Part shown: piece after piece, positions 26,626 through 34,809 of the stretch
How the letters are laid out: each line of letters opens with the position of its first letter
Numbering within the stretch: position 1 is the first letter of the stretch
Assembly (NCBI GenBank): GCA_900541865.1
Contig: UQLO01000003.1
Coordinates: 41,480-105,479 of the forward strand
DNA length: 64,000 nucleotides
Direction: 5' to 3'
From: an uncultured Porphyromonadaceae bacterium
GTDB taxonomy: Bacteria; Bacteroidota; Bacteroidia; Bacteroidales; Muribaculaceae
Translations under genes and position numbers: made by a program
The notes under the pieces: generated by a model
The model's input: only the letters and a program-made list of their open reading frames with translations
What the model was told of the DNA's origin: nothing
Databases searched by the model: none

Positions 26626-27241
26626 CTTCTGAGGGGTTGTCAGTGAGTGGGAAAAGGGTGTCAAGTTCGAGGTCGGCCTCCTCAAAGGAGACGTCCTCGA
26701 TGTCGATGGTTTCGGCGCGATATTTCTGAATCATCGCGTCGATTTGCTGTTTGATGTTGGGGATTGGCTCAATGCCGAGGACACGCGGGTCGTCGGTGGC
26801 GCAGAACGGCTGGACGACGATCAGTTCGTAAGGAACTGCTTGCTCGTCCTCCAAATCAACGCGGTTGTATTTGGCGTAACTGCTCGCCGCCCTTTCCATA
26901 GTTTTTGTGTCCTTGCGCTTCTCGGCCATTTTGTAGGTGGCGAGAATCATTTCATTGTATCGCCAACGGTGGAAGTCGCGGGAGGCGGTTGCAAGCATCG
27001 GCAGGAGCGACTTTAAAATGGCGAGGTCTGAATAAGCCGTCACGCGGCTTATGTCGTGGCGTTGGCAGACCTCGGCGACAAACTCGCGGTCGGTGCCGTC
27101 GGGGTTGGCGATGAACCATTGGTACATCTCACGCACACGGAGCACCTTATCCACAATGGGTTGTGGATAGCGTTCAAGCAGCTCCGACTCTTTTGTAAAA
27201 AGGTCGGTGCGGCATACTTCGAGTGCGTTGGGTGTAGGCAT
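26594..27241 (-). CDS. Putative terminase small subunit
   Basis: The 215-residue product lies directly upstream of the large subunit and overlaps it by 32 bp. An N-terminal helical region contains a helix-turn-helix-like stretch (FVAEVCQRHDISRVTAYSDL, about 50-70), suited to binding a packaging site. The C-terminal third is acidic (EDVSFEEADLELDTLFPLTD) and may contact the large subunit. The start at 27241 is used because upstream residues translate a spacer. Position and the HTH support the call. Confidence 0.75.
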   Translation of the reverse strand: MPTPNALEVCRTDLFTKESELLERYPQPIVDKVLRVREMYQWFIANPDGTDREFVAEVCQRHDISRVTAYSDLAILKSLLPMLATASRDFHRWRYNEMILATYKMAEKRKDTKTMERAASSYAKYNRVDLEDEQAVPYELIVVQPFCATDDPRVLGIEPIPNIKQQIDAMIQKYRAETIDIEDVSFEEADLELDTLFPLTDNPSEDADPEARLLQ

Positions 27242-27278
27242 TTTTCGGGAATTTGGAATTGGGAAACTGGAATTGGGG

Positions 27279-27554
27279 CTATTCATCATCCTCCATGTCG
27301 AGTAAATTTCGGTGCGCGTTCTCAATGGCGAGTGGCGAGCCGACTTGGGCGAGCATCATTTCTTGGGAATGAAGCTTGACCTTGGAGGAGGCTTTGCCCC
27401 GGCGGTAAGACTTGCTGACGGCAGTGGTGCGATCCGCAATGTCGGCTCGCAGCACGTCAGCCGGAATGTCAAGGATTACGGCGATGTCGGAAATCTTCAA
27501 GTAGATTGAAGCGTAGCGCTCAATCTGCTCCAATTCTTCGGGCGAATAATTCAT
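27279..27554 (-). CDS. Hypothetical 91-residue phage protein with HTH-like segment
   Basis: The product (MNYSPEELEQIERYASIYLK...) contains IYLKISDIAVILDIPADVLR, which reads like a helix-turn-helix, and a basic middle (SYRRGKASSKVKL). It may be a DNA-binding packaging accessory or a second terminase-like small protein. The start at 27554 limits overlap with the upstream PLD-like gene to 35 bp. It lies immediately upstream of the terminase genes. Confidence 0.6.
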   Translation of the reverse strand: MNYSPEELEQIERYASIYLKISDIAVILDIPADVLRADIADRTTAVSKSYRRGKASSKVKLHSQEMMLAQVGSPLAIENAHRNLLDMEDDE

Positions 27555-28041
27555 TGAGAGGTACGGAGTGATTTTTGATAAGGTCGTTGACCTGTTCAAA
27601 AAGGTTATTGAAAATAGCCGGGTCGGTGGATATGAACGCCGACTCGGCGCGGTTGCCGCGAGTTAGGTTTTGGGAGGTCACGACAGAAACCATATCTCCG
27701 GCCTCAGACTTCACCAACAATATCTTGCTGTGGTTGTCGGCAAGATAGGTTCGCTCAATAACTTGGGTGATGAACGCCCAAAGTTTGAGCGTCTTGTTGG
27801 TGGCCTTGTGGTCCAGGACGAGGTTAATGCGGCTGACCTTGTTTGCCTTGCAAACGAAAAACAATCGCCGAAGGAACTCCTCGGAGATTGAGAAAGAGGT
27901 CTGCCAAACCTCGGCCACGCCGACCTGTCCGAGAATCCATTCGAGGATGTCGGCCACCTGCACCGCGTTGCTCAAATAGGCTTGGTTAGCCCTTTGAGCG
28001 AGCGGCGCGAGTATGTCGCTTATTTGTGCGGTTCTTTTCAT
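27520..28041 (-). CDS. PLD-like domain protein
   Basis: The 173-residue product contains one phospholipase-D-type half motif near residues 98-130: H-S-K in ADNHSKILLVKSEAGDMV followed by TSQNLTRGNRAES. Most PLD nucleases need two HKD motifs, so this would dimerise, as bacterial Nuc does, or be inactive. The canonical Asp is replaced or displaced (HSK...KSEAGD), which lowers confidence in catalysis. The gene overlaps the 196-residue gene by 56 bp. A PLD-like gene in a phage head module may act on incoming or competing DNA. Confidence 0.6.
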   Translation of the reverse strand: MKRTAQISDILAPLAQRANQAYLSNAVQVADILEWILGQVGVAEVWQTSFSISEEFLRRLFFVCKANKVSRINLVLDHKATNKTLKLWAFITQVIERTYLADNHSKILLVKSEAGDMVSVVTSQNLTRGNRAESAFISTDPAIFNNLFEQVNDLIKNHSVPLNELFARRIGAD

Positions 28042-28576
28042 CGGCGGGGATGTAATGGTCGTAGGCTTCCCAGTTAGAGTGCAGCTTCTTGTCGAGGCGA
28101 ATAAGTTCCTTGAGGAACGGATAGCGCTCGGAGTCGGGGCAGGTGACGTTGGCCGAAGAAAGCGATCTGAGCTTCAAGTGAAGTTCGCGCATCTTCTGAA
28201 GCAACGAAAGGTTCTCGACATAGAGGGCCTTGATGTTGTCGGGCAACGAATCGTGGTCGGCACGTTTGCCGCGTGGCTGCGTGTCAGCTTCAGCGGCGAG
28301 CGGAATATGCTCGGCCACAATCTTCTCAACCTGCTCCGACATCTCCTCGACCTCGGCGTGAGTGAGCGCGGCGAGCCGGAAGTTGAGATACTTGTTGAGC
28401 TGATACTCAATGAACTCGCGCGTCTGCGCAGAGTCGCGGGCAACGAGATTCTGGTACATAATCTTGTTGCCGGAGAGTTTCAGCAGGTAGAGGGCGCCGA
28501 TGCTGTAATCCCTCTTCGAGGGGTCAGCGGCAAGCCACTCCTGTATAAGTTTGGTGAAGTTATTGTCGTGGTTCAT
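27986..28576 (-). CDS. Hypothetical 196-residue coiled-coil protein
   Basis: The family is unknown. The protein is almost entirely alpha-helical (TREFIEYQLNKYLNFRLAAL, EVEEMSEQVEKIVAEHI, LYVENLSLLQKMRELHLKLR) and ends in a basic tail (KNRTNKRHTRAARSKG). It overlaps the phosphoribosyltransferase gene by four bases (ATGA) and the PLD-like gene by 56 bp, so the three genes are coupled. It could be a scaffold or adaptor for them. Confidence 0.7.
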   Translation of the reverse strand: MNHDNNFTKLIQEWLAADPSKRDYSIGALYLLKLSGNKIMYQNLVARDSAQTREFIEYQLNKYLNFRLAALTHAEVEEMSEQVEKIVAEHIPLAAEADTQPRGKRADHDSLPDNIKALYVENLSLLQKMRELHLKLRSLSSANVTCPDSERYPFLKELIRLDKKLHSNWEAYDHYIPADEKNRTNKRHTRAARSKG

Positions 28577-29226
28577 AATTTATTGTTGATACCTGCGAAG
28601 AACACGCAGTTCTTGCGGTGTTCGAGCAGGAGGTTCTGCATTGAAACAAAGGTCTGCCCCGTGGTCACAAAATCGTCAATGACGATGATGTGGGGATGCG
28701 GCGGCAGGTTGTGGGCGGTGAACACTGCCCCGGTGCGCTGCTTGGTGCGACACTCGGCGCAGTCCTCGTAGAAGGGCAAGCCGAGGGCCTGGGCGATGCG
28801 GTCGGCAACGAGCGTTGCGAAGTTGCGCTCCCGGTGCCGGCGCTTGGGCGTAGTCACCACCGCGAAGATGTCGGGCGAGAGGAACGAGCCAATGACCGAG
28901 CGGATAAGCGGAACGAGCGCATCGGCGAATGTCGCCACCATATCGGGGTCGGCCTTGATGTCGGTGAGGGTGCGCCCGTACACCGACTTCTTCCAAAGAG
29001 AGGTGAAGACCACACCGCCTCGGTTGGTGATACGGAGCCTGTTTGGAGCGAAGTCACACCGGGCGTCCTCGGTCTGCACCTTGTTCCACCCTGCGCGTTT
29101 CTTTTCTGCGAAAAGGTCTTTGGCTGACGAGGGCCGCGGCCCAATGTCAGACAAATCGGGGCACTTGACGTCGGACGGCTGAATGTCAGTCAGCAAGTCG
29201 GATAAGTCAAGTGCCCCGGAGCGCAT
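28573..29226 (-). CDS. ComF-like phosphoribosyltransferase domain protein
   Basis: The 217-residue product shows the PRPP-binding signature HIIVIDDFVTTGQTFVS near residues 175-190. Upstream is the ComF-type block VVTTPKRRHRERNFATLVAD (about 128-147) with a CAEC pair near 160. PRTases bind PRPP and transfer phosphoribosyl groups; ComF relatives act in competence and DNA processing. In a phage it may serve nucleotide salvage or NAD/ADP-ribose metabolism. It is coupled by four-base overlap to the next gene. Confidence 0.8.
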   Translation of the reverse strand: MRSGALDLSDLLTDIQPSDVKCPDLSDIGPRPSSAKDLFAEKKRAGWNKVQTEDARCDFAPNRLRITNRGGVVFTSLWKKSVYGRTLTDIKADPDMVATFADALVPLIRSVIGSFLSPDIFAVVTTPKRRHRERNFATLVADRIAQALGLPFYEDCAECRTKQRTGAVFTAHNLPPHPHIIVIDDFVTTGQTFVSMQNLLLEHRKNCVFFAGINNKL

Positions 29227-29258
29227 GGTGAACGGAGGTATTGGGAAGTGGGCTTGGG

Positions 29259-29840
29259 TTACGCTTTAGCGGCAGCGGGGATGATGTCGCCATCCTCGGT
29301 TTCAATGACGCCGGAGTAGAAGGGCGAGGGCACTTCATCGGTGGCCTCCACCGAGATAGTGGTGGAAGTGGTGCCGGTGGCACCCTGGCCGTTGTCCTGA
29401 GCGACGGTGGTCTTGGTCTGCCAACGCTCCGAGCCAACAACGCGCCACAGACCTTTCATGTCCTGGACGAGGAACACGTTGTCGGCGTTGTTGAGATAGG
29501 CGGCGGCAGCGGCGGCTTCGGTGCCCACGGCGGGGTGAACGGCAGTGAGCTTGTTGAGCTGCGTCTGCGAGGGCGTTTCGCCCTGCGCCTCGGAAGTGAG
29601 CTGCGACTTATCCGGCAGGATGTCAATGTAGCGCCACTTCTCGTCGGCGGCAAGCTCGAACTCGCCTTCGAGCACTGCCGAGATGCAGCGGACGCCGTTG
29701 GCATCGCGCTTCAGCGTGGGCCACTTGACGATTGAGGACTTGGCGATATAGTAGAGCCGGCGCATGATGCCCGGCAGCTCGGGGGTGCCTTGGCACCAAC
29801 CGAGCGACTTTTGGATATTGAGGCAAGTATTTGCGGCCAT
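29259..29840 (-). CDS. Phage structural protein following the capsid gene (tail tube or head decoration candidate)
   Basis: The 193-residue product (MAANTCLNIQKSLGWCQGTP...) is soluble and beta-rich in the second half, with an Ala-rich linker (PAVGTEAAAAAAYLNNAD). It starts three bases after the capsid gene stop, so expression should be high and coupled. The length and composition are compatible with a major tail protein or a capsid decoration protein. I cannot choose between them by eye. Confidence 0.65.
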   Translation of the reverse strand: MAANTCLNIQKSLGWCQGTPELPGIMRRLYYIAKSSIVKWPTLKRDANGVRCISAVLEGEFELAADEKWRYIDILPDKSQLTSEAQGETPSQTQLNKLTAVHPAVGTEAAAAAAYLNNADNVFLVQDMKGLWRVVGSERWQTKTTVAQDNGQGATGTTSTTISVEATDEVPSPFYSGVIETEDGDIIPAAAKA

Positions 29841-29843
29841 AGC

Positions 29844-30818
29844 TTATTCGTTGTTGAGTTTGATAACTTTGAGGAAACGCTGGTCGAGCGTGTAGAACTG
29901 AGTGCCGAAGAACATGGCTGCGGCGATGGTGAGCACCCACGAGGAGAAACGGTTGATTTCGAAGCGGGTGTTGTCGCCGGCGTTGTCGTAGCCGTAGAGC
30001 ATATTGCTCTTGGGGGTGAGGATGTACTTGTCGGTACCGGCAAGGCAGTCAAGCGGCACAATGGTGGTCTTGTTGCCGCTGCCCTCGATGATGGGCTGCT
30101 CATACTGCTTGTTGTAGACAAGCCCCGCATGGGTGAGCAGGTAGGCATCGTTGTATGCGTCGGCGAACGCCGGGTCGCAGAAAAGGAACTTGTCGGTGCG
30201 GCGCAGTATGGGGTGGCAGCTGCGTTCAATCTCTTTGGCGATGTCAACGGCATTGGCCGAGGTAACTTTGTCGCCGAGGTTGAGCAGGTTGCCGTTGGCT
30301 TCGGAGATGTTGCCATCCTCCATTTCGCGGTCAAGGATAGTGCCCCAACCGTCAAAGAGGTCGGCGGTGGTGTCACCGGCGGCGTTGCGTTTGGCGGTGA
30401 AAAGGCAGTCGTTGAGGGCACGTCCGGCGTCCTGCATGACGGCGGCAATGACGTGGCGCACCGAGGGGGCGTTGCTCTGGCCATCGCCGAGGGTAGCGGC
30501 ACCCTTGCCGAGAATGGTCTGAATGTACTGCATCGGCTCGAAGTCAATGCTGAGATTGCCGGGGAAGGTTTCAAGCTCGCGGAACACTACGTCGGTAGTG
30601 TCAGCGGCTTTGCGGTCGTGGCGGTAGGGAGCGAACTGGCCGCGGCCCTCAATGGTGGGGAGTGCTACCTTGTAGCGCACACCCGCCATGCCGGTCATAT
30701 ATTTAAGGGTGGACTCGGCCTGGATTACAGGCATGAGCAGGAACTGACGCCCCCAATCCTTAGCGGCTTTGGTGAAGTCCTCGTCAGTCCATTGCAGTTT
30801 GTGAAAATCGTTTGCCAT
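29844..30818 (-). CDS. Major capsid protein
   Basis: This 324-residue protein is encoded between the prohead protease and a structural gene, the usual place of the coat gene. It shows the expected extended N-arm (MANDFHKLQWTDEDFTKAAK), a helix-rich spine region with DAGRALNDCLFTAKRNAAGD, and a C-terminal hydrophobic axial segment (SSWVLTIAAAMFFGTQFYTL). I assign an HK97-like role from context and length, not from a profile search. The 36-bp gap to the protease gene contains an imperfect GAATTGGGAA-type spacer that recurs before the terminase small-subunit gene. Confidence 0.75.
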   Translation of the reverse strand: MANDFHKLQWTDEDFTKAAKDWGRQFLLMPVIQAESTLKYMTGMAGVRYKVALPTIEGRGQFAPYRHDRKAADTTDVVFRELETFPGNLSIDFEPMQYIQTILGKGAATLGDGQSNAPSVRHVIAAVMQDAGRALNDCLFTAKRNAAGDTTADLFDGWGTILDREMEDGNISEANGNLLNLGDKVTSANAVDIAKEIERSCHPILRRTDKFLFCDPAFADAYNDAYLLTHAGLVYNKQYEQPIIEGSGNKTTIVPLDCLAGTDKYILTPKSNMLYGYDNAGDNTRFEINRFSSWVLTIAAAMFFGTQFYTLDQRFLKVIKLNNE

Positions 30819-30854
30819 AATTCGGGAAGTTGGAATTTGGAATTGGGAAATGGG

Positions 30855-31823
30855 TTAGCCGAGGGCGGCGAGGATTGCTCGCGCTTCGGTGTGGTCACGT
30901 ACTGCTTCGGCCAGAGGCGAAGCGGGCTCGGTCTTGCCGGGCTGCTCGACCACGGCGGTAGACTTATCACCGGGGGCGGCTTTGAGAGCAGCAATTTCAG
31001 CGGCTTGTGATGCGATGGTCGCGTCACGATCCGCAATTGTAGCGTCACGCTCGGCAACTTGCGATTCAAGCTCGGCAATGCGGGCGGCATCTGCCGAGGG
31101 AGTTTCGGGTTTGGGTGCGGGTTCGGTATTCATATCGGATTGAGGTTTGGTAGTCTTGAACAGCGAGGCGAGCGAGGCAAGGAACTTGGCGAAAGCGCTT
31201 TCCTTGTCGGCCTCAGGAATGTTGGGGATAGGTATGCCGGCGGAAGCCATTTCGGCGGCAACCGCATCCGAGAGCTTCGGAGCGTTGTCGGCGGCGAGGT
31301 TCGTAACCTCGTCAACGAAGCCCCATTCCTTGGCCTCTTGGGCGGTGAGCCAGCCGCCGCGCTGCATAAGGGCGAGAAGATCCGAATGGTTCTTCTTGCA
31401 CTTTACTGCATACATCGAAGCGATGTTGCAGTCGAGTTTGTCAAGGTCAGCCTTGATTTTCTCGCAGTCGGCGATGAGAATGGCGAATTGGTCAGCGTTG
31501 AGCGACCCCCACTCGAAGAAAGCCTGCGAGCACTTGTGGACCAGGTACATCGCATTGGCATCAATGCTGATGTGCTTGGCGCCAAGCGATGCGATGGTCG
31601 CAGCCGAGGCGTTCATACCTACGAAATGGACGGTCACGTCCGAGTGGTTCTTGAACGCCGAGGCGATGCTCAGAGCGGTAGCGACAGAGCCGCCGAGCGA
31701 GTCAATGAGCACCGAAACGGATTTGCCTACATGCTTGGAGAGCACGTAGTCAACATAGTTGCGGTCGAAGTCGGCGCCGCCGACGAAGCCCTTGAGATGC
31801 AGGTTATATTGAGAGGTAGCCAT
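30855..31823 (-). CDS. ClpP-like prohead maturation protease
   Basis: This is a 322-residue S14-type serine protease. The catalytic serine lies in FVGMNASAATIASLGAKHIS (about residue 74), the histidine in MYLVHKCSQAFFEWG (about 98), and the oxyanion strand in VSVLIDSLGGSVATALSIAS. After the protease domain (1-190) comes an Ala/Pro/Glu-rich C-terminal part with heptads (AARIAELESQVAERDATIAD) that resembles a scaffold. Fusion of protease and scaffold before the capsid gene is common. The start at 31823 is preferred over 31892, whose extra residues translate the ArdA terminator. Confidence 0.88.
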   Translation of the reverse strand: MATSQYNLHLKGFVGGADFDRNYVDYVLSKHVGKSVSVLIDSLGGSVATALSIASAFKNHSDVTVHFVGMNASAATIASLGAKHISIDANAMYLVHKCSQAFFEWGSLNADQFAILIADCEKIKADLDKLDCNIASMYAVKCKKNHSDLLALMQRGGWLTAQEAKEWGFVDEVTNLAADNAPKLSDAVAAEMASAGIPIPNIPEADKESAFAKFLASLASLFKTTKPQSDMNTEPAPKPETPSADAARIAELESQVAERDATIADRDATIASQAAEIAALKAAPGDKSTAVVEQPGKTEPASPLAEAVRDHTEARAILAALG

Positions 31824-31873
31824 TTGTGTCTGAAAGAATTGTTGACACAAAGTTACCGCTATATATAAGGAGG

Positions 31874-31930
31874 GTAAAAGACAACGCCCCAACCGCTACC
31901 GGGCGGAGGGTGGGTCAAGACGGGGCGTTG
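31874..31930 (-). terminator. Terminator after the ArdA gene
   Basis: A 9-bp stem CAACGCCCC/GGGGCGTTG (31882-31890 and 31922-31930) is followed on the minus strand by TCTTTTAC. It isolates ArdA from the protease-capsid operon and shares the TTGTCTTTT tail with the 12.1- and 16.3-kb terminators. Confidence 0.75.
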
Positions 31931-31997
31931 CAAATGAACACGGCAAAAGAGCCTTTCCTTTCGGAAAGACCCCTTTGGGGAGGAGAGAGTGAGGGGG

Positions 31998-32618
31998 TCA
32001 GAGGCGGCGGAACACGTGGCCGTTGGCGCCCATTGTGTAGTCCCAATCGAACAGGTCGCGTCCGAAGGCTTCGTAATCGAAGTAGTTGGAGAGATTGCCC
32101 ATAGTCCTTTCGAGGTCGTAGCATTCCTCGACGATGTGGCGTGCGAAGTCTTCCTCGCTGCCCCATTCACCGCAGTAGGCTTCTTCGAAGTCGTCGAGGT
32201 CGTCGTGCAGCTCCATGTAATCATCGACCGCCTCGGCGCTGTGTTTCTCACACATTTCTATGTATTCCTTGATGTGGTCGAAGTCCTCGCGGGACATGAA
32301 GCCTTCGCTGTACCACTGGCGGGGGAAGCACTCGTAGTCCTGAGCCATCAGCTCGGGGTCCTCCTCGTCGGCGTGGATTGCGTAACAGAAGTTGATGAAC
32401 TCGTCGTAGTCGTCGAAGGTGGAGAGGTCGATCCACAGGCCGCGGAGCGAGCCGCAGTTGTACTTGTGGTAAGTGCCCACATAGACAGAGGGTTCACCGT
32501 CGCAGTCGCTTTTGTGGTCGGCGATAGCGTCTTCGAGTTCGGGGACAGTGAAGTCCAGTTCGTGGAGTCGGTCTACGACTCTTGGAGTGATGTTGAGTTC
32601 TCCGAATTGTAATCTCAT
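31998..32618 (-). CDS. ardA: ArdA-like antirestriction protein
   Basis: The 206-residue product is strongly acidic (DDYMELHDDLDDFEEAYCGE) and matches the ArdA pattern: VYVGTYHKYNCGSLRGLWID near the N-terminus, a central FINFCYAIHADEEDPELMAQDY block, and a C-terminal DYEAFGRDLFDWDYTMGANG. ArdA mimics B-form DNA and blocks type I restriction-modification enzymes, protecting incoming phage or plasmid DNA. The start at 32618 begins MRLQFGELNI. It is a single-gene cassette with a 190-bp upstream repeat and its own terminator, a layout shared with three uncharacterised small genes of this phage. Confidence 0.88.
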   Translation of the reverse strand: MRLQFGELNITPRVVDRLHELDFTVPELEDAIADHKSDCDGEPSVYVGTYHKYNCGSLRGLWIDLSTFDDYDEFINFCYAIHADEEDPELMAQDYECFPRQWYSEGFMSREDFDHIKEYIEMCEKHSAEAVDDYMELHDDLDDFEEAYCGEWGSEEDFARHIVEECYDLERTMGNLSNYFDYEAFGRDLFDWDYTMGANGHVFRRL

Positions 32619-32649
32619 TGTAGTTGAAATTGAGGGGTTTAACATAAGG

Positions 32650-32850
32650 TTTGTTGTTTAAATTTTACGTTGCAACTATTGGAGAGCTGAGAAAGTGACT
32701 GCCAAAAATTTGATAGAGAATTTTAGCGAACGCGGTCAAAAAATGAGGCTTGTACCATTTTTTTAAAAATTGTCGTACAAATAGCGGCGCGGTTTTGGCA
32801 ATGGAGCGGTCAGCCCTACATTTGCGACAGGAAAATAAAACGGCGAACCT
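32650..32850. repeat. ~190-bp repeat, copy 2 (upstream of ardA)
   Basis: It is related to 16600-16790. It contains the plus-strand promoter TTTG (32794-32797), 19 nt, TACATTTG (32817-32824). Its other edge becomes the ardA leader. Confidence 0.8.
32794..32824 (+). promoter_or_regulatory. Plus-strand promoter, spacer 32.8 kb
   Basis: TTTG-N19-TACATTTG matches the Bacteroidota consensus at both elements and points away from ardA into a 740-bp gene-free region. Confidence 0.65.
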
Positions 32851-33562
32851 GGCGGCGAACCGTGAAATGGAGGCGGAGATGTGATGGAAATGAGGAGGTT
32901 TCAACTGAGCGCAAAGCGGCTTAGCCGCCACGATTGGATTGAACGTCCGTCACCGGCCGAAGATGATGTCGCAGCAAAAGTACCTGCGATGCCCTCTGCC
33001 CCCTGTGTGGGCGCTGACGCAAGTGCTTCGGAGGCGGTGCCGTCAGTGGCTTGACCTCGGAGCCTCGGCAACTTCGACACCACTTCGCAATCCACACCAA
33101 CGAGGTTGACCCATACCTTGATACAGGCGCAGGCCTATGAGTCCTTTTCCTGCCAACCGCTGACAATAGAGGGCAAGTGTCTGTGAGGACAAGCACCCGA
33201 AAGGGAGAAACGCAGCACCGAAGCGGTCAACCGCTGAAATGCGGAGCAGCGCGATGCCCTCGGCGACCGCGTAGCGGCCAACTGCGATGAATGGGTCAGC
33301 TACTCGGAGGAAGCGAGCGCATCGTCAAGGATTGCTACGATATGGGCAAGCTCTCGGACTGCCACGATAGAAGCCGTCCTGTTCGGTGCACGGCTACGCA
33401 ATGAGCTTGCAACGGCAGTGTTCCGCAGCCTCCGACCTCGGCACTCTCCCCAAAGGGGCGTCCGAAAGGGATGGCTCGCCTCCGCTGAAAACTTGTGCAA
33501 ACGAGAGCAGAGCCGAACTTGTTCGAGCTATGCCGAGTGCAGCCAAGTTTGCGCATTAGCGA
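32825..33562. other. Gene-free spacer with a REP-like segment
   Basis: No convincing gene is present. CCCCAAAGGGG near 33450 is a short hairpin. From about 33497 the sequence GCAAACGAGAGCAGAGCC, through a GAGCTATGCCGAGTGCAGCC block, resembles a sequence I remember as recurrent between genes in Bacteroides genomes. That memory was not checked. Confidence 0.4.
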
Positions 33563-33596
33563 AAAAAAGCAACGCCCCGTTTCGCAACGGAGCGCT
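33563..33596 (-). terminator. Terminator after the 142-residue protein gene
   Basis: A stem of CGCTCCGTT with AACGGGGCG (one G-T pair) around a 4-nt loop is followed on the minus strand by GTTGCTTTTTTT. Confidence 0.8.
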
Positions 33597-33652
33597 ACCC
33601 TCAAAAACTATTTATGACGGTGATGGGAGATGTATGATTGATAAGCGAATAA

Positions 33653-34081
33653 TCAGATAACGCAGGGCACCAGCGACTTCAACGCCTTGTGGCTCACCTC
33701 ATAGGTGAAGCCGGCGGGGTCGCCGTCAGGCGCTCCGAAGTCGATTGTGCCTTTCACGGTGGGTCGGGGGTGTTCGGCGCAGCCGATCAGCCACGACTTT
33801 CCGCTCTGGTCGGTGACCACGAAGCCGAGCGCCACGGATGCCGTAGGCAGGACGTCGGCGCAGCGAAAGCGCAGAGTTGCGGTGTCAGTGGAGCGGCCCG
33901 ACTCCTTTTCGGTGACGCACTGACACTCCGGCTCGCCGAAGAACTCCACCGGGGTTATGTCGGTGAGCACCGCCACGGGCATACGGCAGATGCCCTGGAG
34001 GTCAACGCGCCTCGGCAGCTTGGCGCAGTCCACCCAACCGAGCGAGCGGACACCGGGAAGTTTCTGTGTGGTTGTTCTCAT
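33653..34081 (-). CDS. Hypothetical 142-residue phage protein
   Basis: The family is unknown. It is beta-rich and soluble (MRTTTQKLPGVRSLGWVDCA..., GFVVTDQSGKSWLIGCAEHP) with several cysteines. It follows the 160-residue gene by 42 bp and ends at its own terminator (33563-33596), so the pair forms a two-gene unit controlled by the promoter at 34640-34670. It may be a head or neck minor component. Confidence 0.65.
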   Translation of the reverse strand: MRTTTQKLPGVRSLGWVDCAKLPRRVDLQGICRMPVAVLTDITPVEFFGEPECQCVTEKESGRSTDTATLRFRCADVLPTASVALGFVVTDQSGKSWLIGCAEHPRPTVKGTIDFGAPDGDPAGFTYEVSHKALKSLVPCVI

Positions 34082-34123
34082 AAGCGGAAAAAACGGAAAT
34101 AGTGATTTGAGAGGGGGTGAAAA

Positions 34124-34606
34124 TCACGAAGATTTTTGAGATTTTTTTCGCTCGCGGTCAAGGTAGAGGTCACGCTGCCGCTGATAGCGTTTGGCGATAG
34201 CGTTCCAGTTGGCCTCGGTCGGCGCGATGTTGTGCTTCTCCATCCAAGCGTAGATAAGCTCGTCCTGCCGCCGGCCAATCTTGCCGAAGTTATGCAGGTC
34301 GTTCCACAGAGCGATGTCGAAGCGATTGCGGATGCAAGTGATGAGCGCCGCCCTTGCCCGCTTGGGCAGGTAGTTGTAGGTCTCGGCGGGTCGGTGCCGA
34401 ATGGCAGGGATTGCAATGGCAATCTCCCCCGGCCCGGCGCTCAGCTGCGGCTGAACCGCGTGGGGCAAGCGCTGCAGATAGACCTCCAACACCTTGCTTT
34501 CAATGGAGCCTTTGGTGAGCACGCAGGGCTGCTCGCCGCCGCAGTCGTTGACAAACCACTCGGCGAGGTAAGGGTCCAGGGAAAGAAAAATGCAATATTG
34601 GCTCAT
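34124..34606 (-). CDS. Hypothetical 160-residue phage protein at the head of an operon
   Basis: The family is unknown. The product begins MSQYCIFLSLDPYLAEWFVN and has a basic helical C-terminal half (AKRYQRQRDLYLDRERKKSQ). The segment LPKRARAALITCIRNRFDIA and the basic tail suggest nucleic-acid contact. It starts 34 bp downstream of a full-consensus promoter overlapped by an 11-bp inverted repeat, so it is regulated. Its place next to the replication origin and primase makes a replication or late-switch role possible. Confidence 0.65.
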   Translation of the reverse strand: MSQYCIFLSLDPYLAEWFVNDCGGEQPCVLTKGSIESKVLEVYLQRLPHAVQPQLSAGPGEIAIAIPAIRHRPAETYNYLPKRARAALITCIRNRFDIALWNDLHNFGKIGRRQDELIYAWMEKHNIAPTEANWNAIAKRYQRQRDLYLDRERKKSQKSS

Positions 34607-34639
34607 ATTATGTGTATGGAAACGCTTGATTTCCATACG

Positions 34640-34688
34640 CAAAGATAGCAAAAACCAACGATTTACACAAGTTAATACGTTGGTTTTT
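34640..34688 (-). promoter_or_regulatory. Promoter with palindromic operator
   Basis: On the minus strand, TTG (34668-34670), 20 nt, TATCTTTG (34640-34647) is a full promoter match. AAAAACCAACG (34650-34660) and its exact complement CGTTGGTTTTT (34678-34688) bracket the -33 element, as an operator for a dimeric repressor would. Confidence 0.7.
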
Positions 34689-34809
34689 AAGTGTTTATGC
34701 AACATCGTGCAACAACCTGCAACTTAAAAAATGTGAAAATTTTTAATTGCAGTCCGAGAAGAAGCTGAACTGAGAAATTGCAAAAAATGTATGGGCATAT
34801 GGTTCGGCA

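Noticed and set aside
29711..30574. 287-residue minus-strand frame in the capsid region
   Set aside because: Ser/Pro/Thr-rich, wholly inside the capsid gene in another frame.
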